A DNA stretch of 64,000 nt from Desulfosporosinus nitroreducens (GTDB lineage: Bacteria; Bacillota; Desulfitobacteriia; Desulfitobacteriales; Desulfitobacteriaceae), in contig NZ_JAMHFY010000004.1 in assembly GCF_023897015.1 (NCBI RefSeq), positions 62,001 through 126,000 of the forward strand. Direction: 5' to 3'. The translations under genes were made by a program, and so were the position numbers. The notes under the pieces are model-generated. The model was not told where the DNA came from, did no database searches, and was given only the letters and a program-made list of their open reading frames with translations. Below, one piece after another: positions 1 through 9,879 of the stretch; position 1 is the first letter of the stretch; each line of letters starts with the position of its first letter.

Positions 1-1379
1 TCAACCGTAGCTCCTACTAGTAAAATCGGAGCATCGAACTTTTTGGACAAGATATTAGAAGATAACGCATCAGTATAGTTGAGACCGGATACTAGGATAA
101 TGTTATCGCATTGGCCGCTCTCATACTCTTCAGCAATGGTTCTTGCTGTTTTGTAGCTGTCTTGCCCACCCAAACGCATAGAGCCTTCCACAGTTCCTGC
201 AGGCACCATAGATTTCATCAAATCCATATAATCAAACGAGTTGTTTTCATTTAATACCGGAATTTCAATCTCAACCGGGCGGTTGATTCCTGAAGTAACA
301 GTACTAAAGCTCACCTTCAGATTTAAATTGCCTTTTACCTCTTCAGACGTACTCTCTTGTGACGTCAGATTATTCATCAATTGATTAATCTCGCCTAAAT
401 TTACTTCAAGATCAATGATCCCGCTATTTTTAACAACATATCCATTAACAATAGCATATTCTAACTTAATGCCTTGATCACCTAAAAAGGTTACATTGTC
501 AAATTGATCCATAACCTTATTAAATTCAGTTAGAAACTCTTTTTTATTAGCATCAAAATCCTCGAAGGCTTTATCAAATTCGCTTAAGGTGTTTGCATCT
601 TCCGGAAGTTGACTAAGCTCCAGTATCGAATGCATAAACTCCTTAACAAACATCATAGCCTCTTCGTCCTGAGTGAAATTATTGACCGTATATCGGATAA
701 GCTCCTTTAATTGTGCGTCATTGATCTTCACTTCATAAAGTTTTGCCGACTTGCGGCCATCGTTGGTTTCTACATACTGACTTCCCTTGGAAACCACATT
801 GACATCCGGATTAAAGCGTTTAGCATAACTAGTCAAAAAGTCAACCTGTTTTGATTGCATATTTTTAACAAATTCCGTAATCTGATTAAAGTTCATAGGT
901 TCAGATGCACCCATATTAGAGGGATTCATCACCATATATTCCTTACCCGCAAATTGTGGCGGTAAAGATGCTGATGCGATTTGTGGAATTTTAATAATCT
1001 CTATGATTTTTGGAGTATCACCGGTCAAATCCGAGTCTACCCAAACAGGCATATTGAAGCTCATACCCTGTAAGTCCAAGTCCATGTCAACTTGTGATTT
1101 AGCCACAGTTTTTTCTTTATTAGTGCTGGTTTTAGTATCCAAACTTAGTTTAGCATTATTCATAAATGCCTTAGCCGTATCTACTTGTTGTTGGACATCA
1201 GGATCAAAATCCGAGCCACTTAATTGTAAGGTTATGGTTGTCTGCTGCTGCAGAGACGTCACATCTTGCATCTTCATGGAAGCATCAAATAGAACCTGCT
1301 GATTCTGACTGCACCCCGTTACTGCCAGCATTAATGTTAATAATCCCACAAGCCAAGTCATTTTCATCTTCGATCTCAT
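1..1379 (-). CDS. Lipoprotein with C-terminal CWB2 domain (partial, runs off the left edge)
   Basis: An open frame starts at ATG 1379 behind an AAGGAGG site six bases upstream and stays open to the window edge (about 459 codons). The N-terminus has basic residues, a hydrophobic stretch and a lipobox ending at Cys23 (LAVTGC), so it should be an anchored lipoprotein. The middle is hydrophilic and resembles extracytoplasmic proteins that scaffold a surface domain. From about residue 415 the sequence reads like a cell-wall-binding repeat 2 (CWB2) module, with the typical DNIILVSGLNYTDALSS and DAPILLVGA motifs. Family knowledge: CWB2 repeats hold clostridial surface proteins to anionic wall polymers. 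A lipid anchor plus a wall-binding tail is inferred to bridge membrane and wall. Function is otherwise unknown, and the C-terminus lies outside the window. Confidence 0.8.
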   Translation of the reverse strand, partial: MRSKMKMTWLVGLLTLMLAVTGCSQNQQVLFDASMKMQDVTSLQQQTTITLQLSGSDFDPDVQQQVDTAKAFMNNAKLSLDTKTSTNKEKTVAKSQVDMDLDLQGMSFNMPVWVDSDLTGDTPKIIEIIKIPQIASASLPPQFAGKEYMVMNPSNMGASEPMNFNQITEFVKNMQSKQVDFLTSYAKRFNPDVNVVSKGSQYVETNDGRKSAKLYEVKINDAQLKELIRYTVNNFTQDEEAMMFVKEFMHSILELSQLPEDANTLSEFDKAFEDFDANKKEFLTEFNKVMDQFDNVTFLGDQGIKLEYAIVNGYVVKNSGIIDLEVNLGEINQLMNNLTSQESTSEEVKGNLNLKVSFSTVTSGINRPVEIEIPVLNENNSFDYMDLMKSMVPAGTVEGSMRLGGQDSYKTARTIAEEYESGQCDNIILVSGLNYTDALSSNILSKKFDAPILLVGATV

Positions 1380-1520
1380 TTTTTTCCTCCTTAAAACCAC
1401 TATTATACATTTATAATTAGTTCTACGATAAAGCTCCAATCCCTCCTTATTCAGGAAATTTTTATTATAGACCAAAAATCCCACCATTACTATATATGCC
1501 ATAGCCCTGCATCGATAGTA

Positions 1521-1563
1521 TTTAAAAAGGGCAAGCTTGCCTCTGGCAAACTCACCCTTTTAG
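1521..1563 (-). terminator. Rho-independent terminator after leuS
   Basis: On the minus strand, directly after the leuS stop, a roughly 15-bp stem with a three-base loop (AAGGGTGAGTTTGCC pairing with GGCAAGCTTGCCCTT) is followed by a T run. Confidence 0.85.
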
Positions 1564-1571
1564 ACTATTTT

Positions 1572-4079
1572 TTACTTAACAACAATGTTAACCAGCTTTC
1601 CCGGTACCGTAATGACTTTCACGATGGTTTTTCCGTGAGTCCATTCAGCAACTTTAGGCTGAGCAAGCACTAGTTTTTCCAAGTCAGCAGCCGAAATTTC
1701 CGCAGCCACTTGAATCCGTTCCCGAACTTTCCCGTTCACCTGAAGAATTACCGTCACTTCATCTTGTACGAGAGCCGCTTCATCCACAATAGGCCATGGC
1801 TGTAAATGAATGCTCTCTGTATGTCCAAGCTCCTGCCAAAGTTCCTCCGTAATATGCGGAGCAATCGGGGCAAGAAGTATGAGAATCCCTTCCAAAGCCT
1901 CTCGACCCACTGCAGCATCCGCTGTCGGTTGCTCCTTATAGATATACAGGGCATTAACCCATTCCATAATAGTACTAATGGCTGTATTAAAGTTGTAGCG
2001 CTTTCCGATGTCAACGGTTACCCTCTGGATAGCCATGTGTGTGTGGCGTCGCATTTCTTTACCAACTGCGTCTAATTTTCCCCATCTGTCCGTAGGGTCA
2101 GAAGAAGCCGAAGCCTTCTTATCTTGAACCTCTTTTAAAAGTGGCTCATATTGAGCAACCAAGCGCCAAATTCGATTTAGAAAACGATAACACCCTTCAA
2201 CCCCTTGATCACTCCATTCCAGATCTCTCTCCGGTGGAGCAGCAAACAGAATGAATAAACGGGCCGTATCTGCCCCATATTTCCCAATAATTGCTCCAGG
2301 GCTAACGACATTCCCCTTCGATTTAGACATCTTTGAGCCATTCATACAAACCATACCTTGGGTTAGTAGGTTTTGGAAAGGTTCATCCGCTTCCAAGTAG
2401 CCAAAATCCCTCAAGCCCTTTGTAAAAAAGCGCGCATATAGCAGATGCAGAATCGCATGCTCTACCCCGCCAACATATTGATCGACATTCATCCACTGAT
2501 TAACTGCCTTTTTAGAAAAAGCCTCCTCATCATTACGAGGGTCAGTATAACGAAGGAAATACCAAGAAGAACAGGCGAAGGTATCCATTGTATCCGTTTC
2601 ACGCCGAGCATCGCCCCCGCACTTAGGGCATGTTGTTTCAATAAACGAGGGGGATGTAGCAAGCGGATTTTCCCCTGCTTTAAAGACGACATCAGGCGGC
2701 AACATTACCGGCAGCTGTTCTTCCGGAACTGGTAAAGTTCCACAGGAATCACAATAAATCATAGGAATAGGCGCTCCCCAATAACGTTGACGAGAAATCA
2801 GCCAATCACGCAGACGGAAATTAACCTTCCGCTGACCAATACCCAGGCGCTCTGCCTCATCGGCAATCCGTTCCAAAGCCTCATCACTGCCGAGTCCATC
2901 GAAGGCATCGGAATTAACCATAATCCCTTCCCCTGTGAAAGCCGCTTTGAGCGGTTGATCCTTCGCTTCAGGCGAGCTCCCGGGAGGCACAATAACTGTT
3001 TTAATTTCTAAGCTATACTTCCCAGCAAACTCGAAGTCCCTTTCATCATGAGCCGGCACGCCCATGACCGCTCCGGTTCCGTATTCTAGCAGAACATAGT
3101 TAGCAATCCAAATAGGCACTTTTTTACCACTCAGCGGATTTAGACAATGTGCCCCGATAAACAGCCCTTCCTTTTCTGCATCCGTAGAAGTTCGGGCAAT
3201 TTCATTGAGACCTTTCATTTTTTCAATAAAAGCCAACACATCCGCCTCGTAGTCTGTCCCACTCACCAGTTCAAGGACGAGTGGGTGTTCCGGAGCCAAG
3301 ACCAAATAGCTCACCCCAAAAAGAGTATCAACTCGGGTGGTATATACCGAGATCTTCTCAGGACGCTCTTCCAACGCAAAGTTCACTTCCACGCCTTCAG
3401 AACGGCCAATCCAGTTGCGTTGCATAGTTTTAACCTTTTCAGGCCATCCCGGCAACTTATCTAGATCCTGAAGCAAGACATCCGCATAATCCGTGATTTT
3501 GAAAAACCACTGTTCCAGACTTTTCTTTGTTACCAGCGTATCACACCGCTCACACCCGCCGTCCACAACTTGTTCATTAGCAAGCACTGTGGCACACGAA
3601 GGACACCAGTTAACGGCAGCCTTCTTCTTATACACCAAACCATGTTTATGAAACTCTAAAAACAACCACTGTGTCCATTTATAATAACCCGGATGACATG
3701 TCGCCATTTCCCGGTCCCAGTCATAGGAAATCCCCATCTCTTGGAGCTGGCGCCGCATATTCGCAATATTCTTCCAAGTCCAGTCTGCCGGAGGAGTCTG
3801 GTGCTTGATGGCGGCATTTTCCGCTGGCAGACCAAATGCGTCCCATCCGATGGGGTGAAGAACATTATGGCCGGTCATTCGCTTATAGCGAGCAATAACA
3901 TCCGCTATAGAATAATTACGCACATGCCCCATATGCAAATCTCCCGAAGGATAAGGAAACATAGCTAAAGCATAATACTTCGGCTTTGAGGAATTTTCCT
4001 CCGTTTTATAAGCTTTGCTATCCACCCATTCTTTCTGCCACTTCGATTCGATCTCAGGAAACGAGTACCTCTCTTGCAT
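1572..4079 (-). CDS. leuS: Leucyl-tRNA synthetase
   Basis: Class I aminoacyl-tRNA synthetase that charges tRNA-Leu in the cytoplasm. At 835 aa it has the normal bacterial length. Visible motifs are the HIGH-type HMGH near residue 50, a CxxC...CxxC zinc-type insertion (CPSC and CERC) after about residue 155, the editing domain in the middle, and KMSKS (KMSKSKGN) near residue 580. The start ATG 4079 follows GGGGAAGG with a short T spacer. A leucine-specific T-box lies upstream, so expression should rise when uncharged tRNA-Leu accumulates. It follows rsfS, a common Firmicute order. Confidence 0.97.
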   Translation of the reverse strand: MQERYSFPEIESKWQKEWVDSKAYKTEENSSKPKYYALAMFPYPSGDLHMGHVRNYSIADVIARYKRMTGHNVLHPIGWDAFGLPAENAAIKHQTPPADWTWKNIANMRRQLQEMGISYDWDREMATCHPGYYKWTQWLFLEFHKHGLVYKKKAAVNWCPSCATVLANEQVVDGGCERCDTLVTKKSLEQWFFKITDYADVLLQDLDKLPGWPEKVKTMQRNWIGRSEGVEVNFALEERPEKISVYTTRVDTLFGVSYLVLAPEHPLVLELVSGTDYEADVLAFIEKMKGLNEIARTSTDAEKEGLFIGAHCLNPLSGKKVPIWIANYVLLEYGTGAVMGVPAHDERDFEFAGKYSLEIKTVIVPPGSSPEAKDQPLKAAFTGEGIMVNSDAFDGLGSDEALERIADEAERLGIGQRKVNFRLRDWLISRQRYWGAPIPMIYCDSCGTLPVPEEQLPVMLPPDVVFKAGENPLATSPSFIETTCPKCGGDARRETDTMDTFACSSWYFLRYTDPRNDEEAFSKKAVNQWMNVDQYVGGVEHAILHLLYARFFTKGLRDFGYLEADEPFQNLLTQGMVCMNGSKMSKSKGNVVSPGAIIGKYGADTARLFILFAAPPERDLEWSDQGVEGCYRFLNRIWRLVAQYEPLLKEVQDKKASASSDPTDRWGKLDAVGKEMRRHTHMAIQRVTVDIGKRYNFNTAISTIMEWVNALYIYKEQPTADAAVGREALEGILILLAPIAPHITEELWQELGHTESIHLQPWPIVDEAALVQDEVTVILQVNGKVRERIQVAAEISAADLEKLVLAQPKVAEWTHGKTIVKVITVPGKLVNIVVK

Positions 4080-4311
4080 AAAAAACCTTCCCCCTTAGAA
4101 TAAGTCACTCACTGTTTATATTTTCTAATTTGAAATAAGTATTAGATTTATTTTATCCACTCATTAGTATTGCCGAAACATGTGGTCTGAACTAATATAA
4201 GAAACTTGGCTAGCACCAAGCCCCAAGCGCAGGCCATAGAAGGCAAGAAAAGCCTTCCAGAAAGTTATGTTCTCTGACTGGAGCAGTCAGTTTATACTTG
4301 TCCTGACACTA

Positions 4312-4530
4312 TAAAAATCTCTCGTCCCTAAAGGGACGAGAGATCTACTCCCGTGGTACCACCCATTTTCATTAGTGCTTAAGCGATCTTAACGGCTCGC
4401 ACCGGTGTTCATTGTAACCTGAACACAGCTCCAGGGCGAGTTCCTGAAGTTCCCAATAACGGCTTGCACCTCCCGCCGCCTCTCTTAAGAGGGTTCCACA
4501 GTACTGCTCCCTATCCTAGCATTTACGTGT
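4312..4530 (-). promoter_or_regulatory. T-box riboswitch, leucine specifier
   Basis: On the minus strand the leader before leuS carries T-box landmarks in order: an AGAGAG-type GA motif, GGGAGGTGCAAGCC, a specifier segment GGAACTCGCCCTGGAG, and the antiterminator signature GGGTGGTACCACGGG at about 4350-4365. It ends with a perfect terminator hairpin (CTCTCGTCCC paired with GGGACGAGAG) and a T run at 4312-4345. The specifier reads CTC (4438-4440), a leucine codon, which agrees with the downstream leuS. Known mechanism: uncharged tRNA pairs with specifier and bulge and favours read-through. Confidence 0.93.
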
Positions 4531-4552
4531 TTAAATTATATGCTTATTAGGA

Positions 4553-4912
4553 TTAATGCTCAACCGGACTCACAGACATGACTTCCGCATCTTTCCATAA
4601 ACGTTCAAGCTGATAAAACTCCCGTTGATCCGGAGTCATAACATGAATCACTAAATCACCGCCACAATCCATCAAGACCCAGTTAGCCGTTGGCAATCCT
4701 TCAAGATGAACAACCGGTATTCCTATCTCCGGCAACTTTTCTTCCAAATGGTCAGTAATGGCTTTAACCTGAGTAGTCGTATTTCCAGTCACAATTAAGC
4801 AATAATCTGTAACCATGGAAATCCCCTTTAAACTCAGAAGGGTAATGTCCCCACCTTTTTTGTCTTCAACAAAATCGACAACCTTATCAAGAATTCTTTG
4901 ATCCAGTTCCAA
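4553..4912 (-). CDS. rsfS: Ribosomal silencing factor RsfS
   Basis: 119-aa RsfS/Iojap-family protein; family members bind ribosomal protein L14 and block subunit joining when nutrients are short. Typical stretches are MVTDYCLIVTGNTTTQVKAI, then DCGGDLVIHVMTPDQREFYQLERLW at the C-terminus. The start is a TTG at 4912 with GGAGG seven bases upstream. It overlaps the 3' end of yqeK by 26 bp, so the two are translationally coupled, and it precedes the leuS T-box. Confidence 0.95.
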   Translation of the reverse strand: MELDQRILDKVVDFVEDKKGGDITLLSLKGISMVTDYCLIVTGNTTTQVKAITDHLEEKLPEIGIPVVHLEGLPTANWVLMDCGGDLVIHVMTPDQREFYQLERLWKDAEVMSVSPVEH

Positions 4913-5483
4913 TATTTAACCTCCTTTGTAAATCATCAAACGTCAATTGAGTTAATGGATGAATGGGGCGTTTGCTTTCTCTCAAATATATTAAAGTGTG
5001 TTCAACACAGGCCAACGTACCCTTTTCTAAATTATCATACAAGGATTGACGCAAAATGTCCACTTTTGGAAAATCACGATCACGTTCGGTTAGATCAGCA
5101 CTGTAAATAAGCATCTCCAATGGTCCCATTCCCGGTCTTCCTAAAGTATGATTCTCAACAGCCGCTAAAACTTCTGCATCATCTAACCCATAATAATGTT
5201 CCAACCAATAAGCAGCCACCGGCCCGTGCAAAACATATGGGCTCTGCTCATCCTCAGGATAATGTAGCAAATTCCACCGTCGCGCGTACCTAAGTTGATT
5301 ATTCAAAGAAACTTCTTTTGCTAAATCATGCACTAACCCTGCACAACGAGCCCTGACAGGATCCAATCCATGATGTCCAGCCAGTTGCTCTGCCCAATCT
5401 GCCACACCTAACGTATGCCTGAATCGCTCCTCTGAAAGAACACGGGCCGCCAGATCCCTTAGCACTTCAACCTGCAATATCAC
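4887..5483 (-). CDS. yqeK: HD-domain Ap4A hydrolase YqeK
   Basis: HD-superfamily metal phosphohydrolase of the YqeK family, known as symmetrical diadenosine tetraphosphate hydrolases. The HD signature is seen as RFRHTLGVADWA followed by AGLVHDLAKE, with later histidines in VLHGPVAAY and VENHTLGRPG. GTG 5483 is chosen because GAGGAG lies nine bases before it, giving 198 aa; an upstream in-frame GTG at 5510 lacks a site. In many Firmicutes yqeK follows nadD directly; here an RRM gene sits between them. Confidence 0.93.
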   Translation of the reverse strand: MILQVEVLRDLAARVLSEERFRHTLGVADWAEQLAGHHGLDPVRARCAGLVHDLAKEVSLNNQLRYARRWNLLHYPEDEQSPYVLHGPVAAYWLEHYYGLDDAEVLAAVENHTLGRPGMGPLEMLIYSADLTERDRDFPKVDILRQSLYDNLEKGTLACVEHTLIYLRESKRPIHPLTQLTFDDLQRRLNIGTGSKNS

Positions 5484-5562
5484 GTATCCCCGCTCCTCTT
5501 TTATCTCCACATTCTCTTTAACAATCTATTTTATCAAGTAAACGCTCACGATGCAAAATATT

Positions 5563-5596
5563 AAATGGGAGACCCCCACAAGCAGAGGTCTCCCTT
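5563..5596 (-). terminator. Terminator after the RRM gene
   Basis: The hairpin arms GGGAGACC and GGTCTCCC on the minus strand are followed by an AT-rich tail. The structure lies between the RRM gene and yqeK, which suggests that yqeK-rsfS also has its own promoter. Confidence 0.6.
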
Positions 5597-5611
5597 ACAG
5601 TCGCAGGGTTG

Positions 5612-5863
5612 TTACATTTGTTTTGGTTTAGCTTCGTTGACCGTTAATGGTCTTCCACCAAAATCTTTGCCATTTAGCTCTTCCGCCATACGTGCTGCAT
5701 CCGTTTCCTCAACCTCGATAAACCCAAACCCCCGGGAACGGCCAGTTTCACGATCGGTAATAATCCGACTGCTTTCAACTTGACCATATTCACTAAAGAA
5801 TTGACCAAGCTCTTCAGCTGTCGTATTCCACGGAAGATTTCCGACATAAAGTGTTGTTGGCAT
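5612..5863 (-). CDS. Small RNA-binding protein, single RRM domain
   Basis: 83-aa protein that is almost wholly one RNA recognition motif. RNP2 is LYVGNL near the N-terminus and RNP1 is RGFGFIEV near residue 45. ATG 5863 is preceded by GAGGTG nine bases upstream; an in-frame GTG at 5875 overlaps that site and is unlikely. Bacterial stand-alone RRM proteins, best known in cyanobacteria, bind single-stranded RNA; their targets here are unknown. The gene interrupts the usual nadD-yqeK neighbourhood and has its own terminator. Confidence 0.92.
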   Translation of the reverse strand: MPTTLYVGNLPWNTTAEELGQFFSEYGQVESSRIITDRETGRSRGFGFIEVEETDAARMAEELNGKDFGGRPLTVNEAKPKQM

Positions 5864-6005
5864 GATAACTGTCACCTCAATCTTGTATTAATCACTGATC
5901 GTTTTTAGTATGATCAAATCCAGACAGAGTATGCGAAATAAAAACAACGATTAATCACTAAAATAAAGCAGTTTATCGTATTTTTGTTGCATAAATTTAT
6001 ACACT

Positions 6006-6635
6006 TCATGAATCTGCATAAAGTCTATGCTGTTCAAGATAAAGACGCACAGTCTCAGGCAAAAGGTAACGAATGGGTTCTCTACGCCGGACCCTCGCTC
6101 GAATATCTGTTGAAGAAATCGCTAAGGCGGGAACTTCCAGATAATGAATTTTTCCCTGAGTCTCAGGATGTTCATGTTGAACTTTCAGAAAAAAATCACT
6201 TGCATCAAACCCTGGACGCGCTGCGCCAATATATTGAATCAACCTAAAGATTTCTTCCGCCTCACGCCAAGAAAAGATCTCTAACAGAGCATCTGATCCA
6301 GTGATAAAATAAAGCTCATGTTCTGGCCAGTCACGGCGTAAAACACGCAAGGTTTCAACCGTATAGGACGGCCCCTCCCTCTCAATTTCCACCCGAGAAA
6401 TATCAAACGCCGAGTTATCTTGAATAGCTAGTTTCACCATCTCATAGCGCATTTCTGCTGCTGAAATGTCTTTTCTGTCTTTATGCGGAGGCGTCCCCGT
6501 CGGTATAAATAACACTTTGCTCAACTTAAACTCAGCACGTGCCATTTCCGCAGCAACCAAATGTCCATAATGAATCGGGTCAAAGGTTCCACCCATGATT
6601 CCCAGTCTATTCACTTTTTCTTTTGGATTATTCAT
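6006..6635 (-). CDS. nadD: Nicotinate-nucleotide adenylyltransferase
   Basis: NadD makes nicotinic acid adenine dinucleotide from NaMN and ATP in NAD synthesis. The nucleotidyltransferase motif GGTFDPIHYGHL lies near residues 15-26 and the C-terminal ISSTDIRARV near residue 172. At 209 aa it has the family length. The ATG at 6635 has GGAG eight bases upstream. It is normally next to yhbY/obgE; in this window those genes are more than 33 kb away on the same strand. Confidence 0.95.
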   Translation of the reverse strand: MNNPKEKVNRLGIMGGTFDPIHYGHLVAAEMARAEFKLSKVLFIPTGTPPHKDRKDISAAEMRYEMVKLAIQDNSAFDISRVEIEREGPSYTVETLRVLRRDWPEHELYFITGSDALLEIFSWREAEEIFRLIQYIGAARPGFDASDFFLKVQHEHPETQGKIHYLEVPALAISSTDIRARVRRREPIRYLLPETVRLYLEQHRLYADS

Positions 6636-6867
6636 TAGTTTTTCTCCATGGTCTAAAGCTGCTCAACTTCGGCGCTTAATTTATTGATAATTTATTATTT
6701 TTATGTAAAGTTCGCTGGCAGAGTACAATCTCTCTCATATGTATTATGCCATAGTATATCGGCTGTGTATACCAAGAACGAGGTTACTCTATTCAGCGAC
6801 TGCCTGGGCACTTATTTACAAAGCTCCAAAAAATGTTCAATATTGCAACAAAAGATTACCACTCTTC

Positions 6868-7761
6868 TTAATTCATTTCTACCCTGTTCCGGCCGTTCGC
6901 TTTAGCTTGATACAGCTTTTCATCACTCTTTTGTATTATTTCACTTCCCGTCATATTGTCTTTTGAACTTTTATGAAAAATACCCATGCTGACGGTTATA
7001 TGAATACTTTCTTTACCATCTGTATTAAAGCTTAGTCCTTCAATCTTTTTCCGGATTCTTTCACACATCTGCCATGTACCTTGTTTATCGATTTCGGGTA
7101 AAACAAGGCCAAATTCTTCTCCGCCATATCTGCTTACAATATCTCCTCTGCGCACTGAATTCTTTAAAATGTTAGCAAGTTCTTTCAAAACGATATTTCC
7201 TGAGGTATGCCCATATGTGTCATTAATTCTTTTGAAGTGATCGACATCGATCATGACAAATGCTATATCACCATCGTTTCTTTGTTGTTTGGCAAGTTCC
7301 TTCTCAAACAACTCAACTAGTAATGCATGGTTATATAAACCCGTTAACCTATCTTTCATCGCCAGTTCCTTTAATAGGTCCTGACTTTGTTTAAACCGCA
7401 GTGCTGATTGAATTCTGGCAATTACTTCTATTTCATCTATAGGCTTTTTTATATAGTCAAAGGCACCATACTCCAGAGCCTTTTTTACATCGATTCCTTC
7501 TGCTTTTGCTGTCACCATAATAATTGGAATGTCATTCACTTCATCATTTTCTTTTAACAACTTACAAACCTCAAAACCATCCAACCCAGGCATCATAATA
7601 TCCAGCAGGATGACGTCCGGTAGAAATTTCAGAGTCATTTCAAGAACACTTAACCCATTATCCGTTGAGTACACGATGAAATCTTCATCTTCTAAAATAT
7701 CCGTTAACAACTTTACATTCAGCTTATGATCATCGACGACCAATACTTTTCTTCCATTCAA
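6868..7761 (-). CDS. Response regulator diguanylate cyclase (REC-GGDEF)
   Basis: 297 aa. The receiver domain spans residues 3-120 with the phospho-acceptor Asp54 (ILLDIMMPG) and KP at 106-107. A GGDEF domain follows from about 135, with an intact GGEEF active site at 213-217 and an RxxD inhibitory site at 204-207, five residues upstream. It should make cyclic di-GMP when phosphorylated and show product inhibition. The start is TTG 7761, one base after the kinase stop, with GGAG about nine bases upstream. It forms an operon with the sensor kinase. Confidence 0.93.
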   Translation of the reverse strand: MNGRKVLVVDDHKLNVKLLTDILEDEDFIVYSTDNGLSVLEMTLKFLPDVILLDIMMPGLDGFEVCKLLKENDEVNDIPIIMVTAKAEGIDVKKALEYGAFDYIKKPIDEIEVIARIQSALRFKQSQDLLKELAMKDRLTGLYNHALLVELFEKELAKQQRNDGDIAFVMIDVDHFKRINDTYGHTSGNIVLKELANILKNSVRRGDIVSRYGGEEFGLVLPEIDKQGTWQMCERIRKKIEGLSFNTDGKESIHITVSMGIFHKSSKDNMTGSEIIQKSDEKLYQAKANGRNRVEMN

Positions 7762-7762
7762 A

Positions 7763-9475
7763 TTACATAACTCCGATCAAATTTGTTTTCGAATCCGTTG
7801 TTATTGTACTCTCTTGATTTTCTTGAGAATTCTTAAAGTCAACATTTCCACTCGATAAATCTATAGGCAGATAAACAGTAAAACAACTTCCCATTCCCAG
7901 TGAACTTGTGACCTCAATTCTACCTCCAAGAAGTTCAACAAGATTTTTAGTTATGGATAGTCCAAGCCCTGTTCCTCCAACTTTACGGGTGTAAGAACCG
8001 TCCACTTGTCTGAACTCATCAAAGATTTTTTGGAGGTTTTCAGCGGCAATCCCAATCCCTTGATCTTTTACTTTTATACAATAATCATTCAAAATCCTAT
8101 CAACTTGAATTTTTATTGTTCCCTTTTCGGAGTACTTTATGGCATTGCTTATGAGGTTAATCAGAATCTGTTTTATCTTAAGCCTATCACTTTTAATTAT
8201 CATATTATTTTCAATTGACAAGATTTCACATTGGTATTCTAAGTTTTTAGATTCGACTAATGTTTTTGTCATATCATTTACTTCTACGATTGCATCATTT
8301 AAATTAAACGTTTCAATTTGGATGTTCATTTTCCCGGCTTCCATCTTAGAATAATCTAATAGATTGCTGATTAAGTCTAATAGATGATAGGCTTCTTCTT
8401 TAACAATTTTTAAGTTTTCGAGCTGCGTAGCCGGGAGGATATCTCCAGATTTCTTAATGACACGGGTGGTAAAACCAATAATTGAGTTAAGTGGAGTTCT
8501 TAATTCATGAGACACATTAGCTAAAAACTGGCCTTTTAACCTATTTGCCTCGTTAGCTTCATTCATTTGTACTTGTATAGCTTCATTCTTAACACATAAT
8601 TCATCTTCTCTTGTTTGGATCGCAATCAGCATCAGATTAAAATTCTTAATTAACACATCTAAATCTTTATCGGTTGTCAATTGTATGGGTGTTTGATAAT
8701 TATGTTTCGTGATGTTCTCGGTAGCGGCAATCAACATTTTAATTGGATTAGTTATAGATAATGAAGTAAAAATCGAGACCAAAATTGCCGAGATTGTTAT
8801 GATCAATCCTCCGATAAGGATTGATAGATAGGTATTAAATTGTGTCGTTATCAAGTTCTCGCTTTTTTCTCCTAATAATTTCTTCCCTTCATTATTAATA
8901 TCATCAAGAATAGCACTTAAATTATCTCTTAATTCCTTCCCTTTATCTGAGTGAAAAAGATCTTCTGCCTTTTCAGGGCCATTCGGAGGCAATCCCGGTA
9001 TAAAATCAGGGGGTCCCTCTAAAAAGGAGTTCTGGAGTTGAACCCGAGTATTATTGTCCGATGAAAGTATTTCCATTCGCTTTTGGGCGAGGATATCCAT
9101 TTGAAACCCCAACCATAGTCGATATGCTTTGGTGAGATCTTCCAACATTATCAATTGTGTCTCATTCCCAGAAACTAGCTGTTTGAGTTCATCATAATGT
9201 AATTGAAAATCCGATCTTCCTGTATTATAGGGTTCCAGGAATTTTTCGTCCCCGGTGATGATATACCCCCTTCCCCCTGCATCAATATTAAAAATGCATC
9301 TTAAAATCGCATCAGATTCTCGCAATGCCTGATAAGTAGAAAGGTTTGTCGCAACAACCTTAGACACTTTAGTAAAATTCATATATGTATAGCCAAGAAC
9401 TATCAACATAAGCACTATGGAAATCCCAAAACCTGAGTATAGTTTTTGCCTGATCGTAAGCCTATTTGATATCAC
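7763..9475 (-). CDS. Membrane hybrid-less sensor histidine kinase (CHASE3-HAMP-HisKA-HATPase)
   Basis: 570 aa. TM1 lies at about residues 13-33, followed by a CHASE3-like extracytoplasmic domain to about 215 (with the GGRGYIITGDEKFLEPY-type stretch), TM2 at about 218-240, HAMP to about 300 and a short coiled coil. HisKA has the phospho-acceptor His323 (VSHELRTPLNS). The ATPase domain has N box (LISNAIKYS), G1 (DQGIGI) and G2 (GGTGLGLSI). The start is GTG 9475 behind GGGGGAG. It almost certainly phosphorylates the diguanylate cyclase that begins one base after its stop, converting an unknown external signal into c-di-GMP. Confidence 0.93.
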   Translation of the reverse strand: MISNRLTIRQKLYSGFGISIVLMLIVLGYTYMNFTKVSKVVATNLSTYQALRESDAILRCIFNIDAGGRGYIITGDEKFLEPYNTGRSDFQLHYDELKQLVSGNETQLIMLEDLTKAYRLWLGFQMDILAQKRMEILSSDNNTRVQLQNSFLEGPPDFIPGLPPNGPEKAEDLFHSDKGKELRDNLSAILDDINNEGKKLLGEKSENLITTQFNTYLSILIGGLIITISAILVSIFTSLSITNPIKMLIAATENITKHNYQTPIQLTTDKDLDVLIKNFNLMLIAIQTREDELCVKNEAIQVQMNEANEANRLKGQFLANVSHELRTPLNSIIGFTTRVIKKSGDILPATQLENLKIVKEEAYHLLDLISNLLDYSKMEAGKMNIQIETFNLNDAIVEVNDMTKTLVESKNLEYQCEILSIENNMIIKSDRLKIKQILINLISNAIKYSEKGTIKIQVDRILNDYCIKVKDQGIGIAAENLQKIFDEFRQVDGSYTRKVGGTGLGLSITKNLVELLGGRIEVTSSLGMGSCFTVYLPIDLSSGNVDFKNSQENQESTITTDSKTNLIGVM

Positions 9476-9618
9476 TCAGTCTCCCCCTAATGATTGTGAT
9501 AATTTTAATTTTTTATTATAATCAATTAAAACAAGATTTTTCCAAAAATATAATTTTTATAATATTATACGTGTTATTGTTGTAAAACTCAATCTCATGT
9601 CATTATTTGTCGCTTCTA

Positions 9619-9680
9619 GGGACGAGTGGGACGAGGGGACGAGGGGACGAGGGGACGAGGGGACAGGTTTCTTGTCCCAC
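9619..9680. repeat. GGGACGA heptamer tandem repeat with flanking inverted arms
   Basis: About five copies of a seven-base GGGACGA-type unit follow one another. GTGGGAC at the left and GTCCCAC at the right could pair and close the array into a hairpin. It lies directly before the ABC-F relic, in the 580-bp stretch between the kinase gene and the AOR gene. Confidence 0.8.
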
Positions 9681-9815
9681 AGACTGTTCAGTTTCTCGCT
9701 CTACAGCGTACATCTGTTCAAGGGTAGTATGGCAACTTCCCGCTACGACAGTACGACCGAATTTTCCCGTCCCCCTTTAAAGACAAAAATCTTATTTGTA
9801 ATTCGGTCAACCGTG
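9680..9815 (-). pseudogene. Relic of an ABC-F ATPase gene (3' part)
   Basis: This stretch aligns, by eye at about 80% identity, with 15260-15388 inside the intact ABC-F gene. Shared blocks include ACGACCGAATTTTCCCGTCC and the region around AAAAATCTTAT. On the minus strand it reads GDGKIRSY, then after a frame change EQMYAVERETEQSV, against GDGKIRSY and EQVYAAEQEAEQAV in the intact protein. A small insertion and frameshift prevent expression. It looks like a remnant of a second copy. Confidence 0.75.
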
Positions 9816-9879
9816 GAATGAGATTGGTATACAGTCAATATACAGTCAATAAACTATTTATAATGGAAAGGATGTGAAT

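Noticed and set aside
5984-6247. 87-codon plus-strand frame inside nadD
   Set aside because: It is antisense to a well-supported gene and has no start signals.
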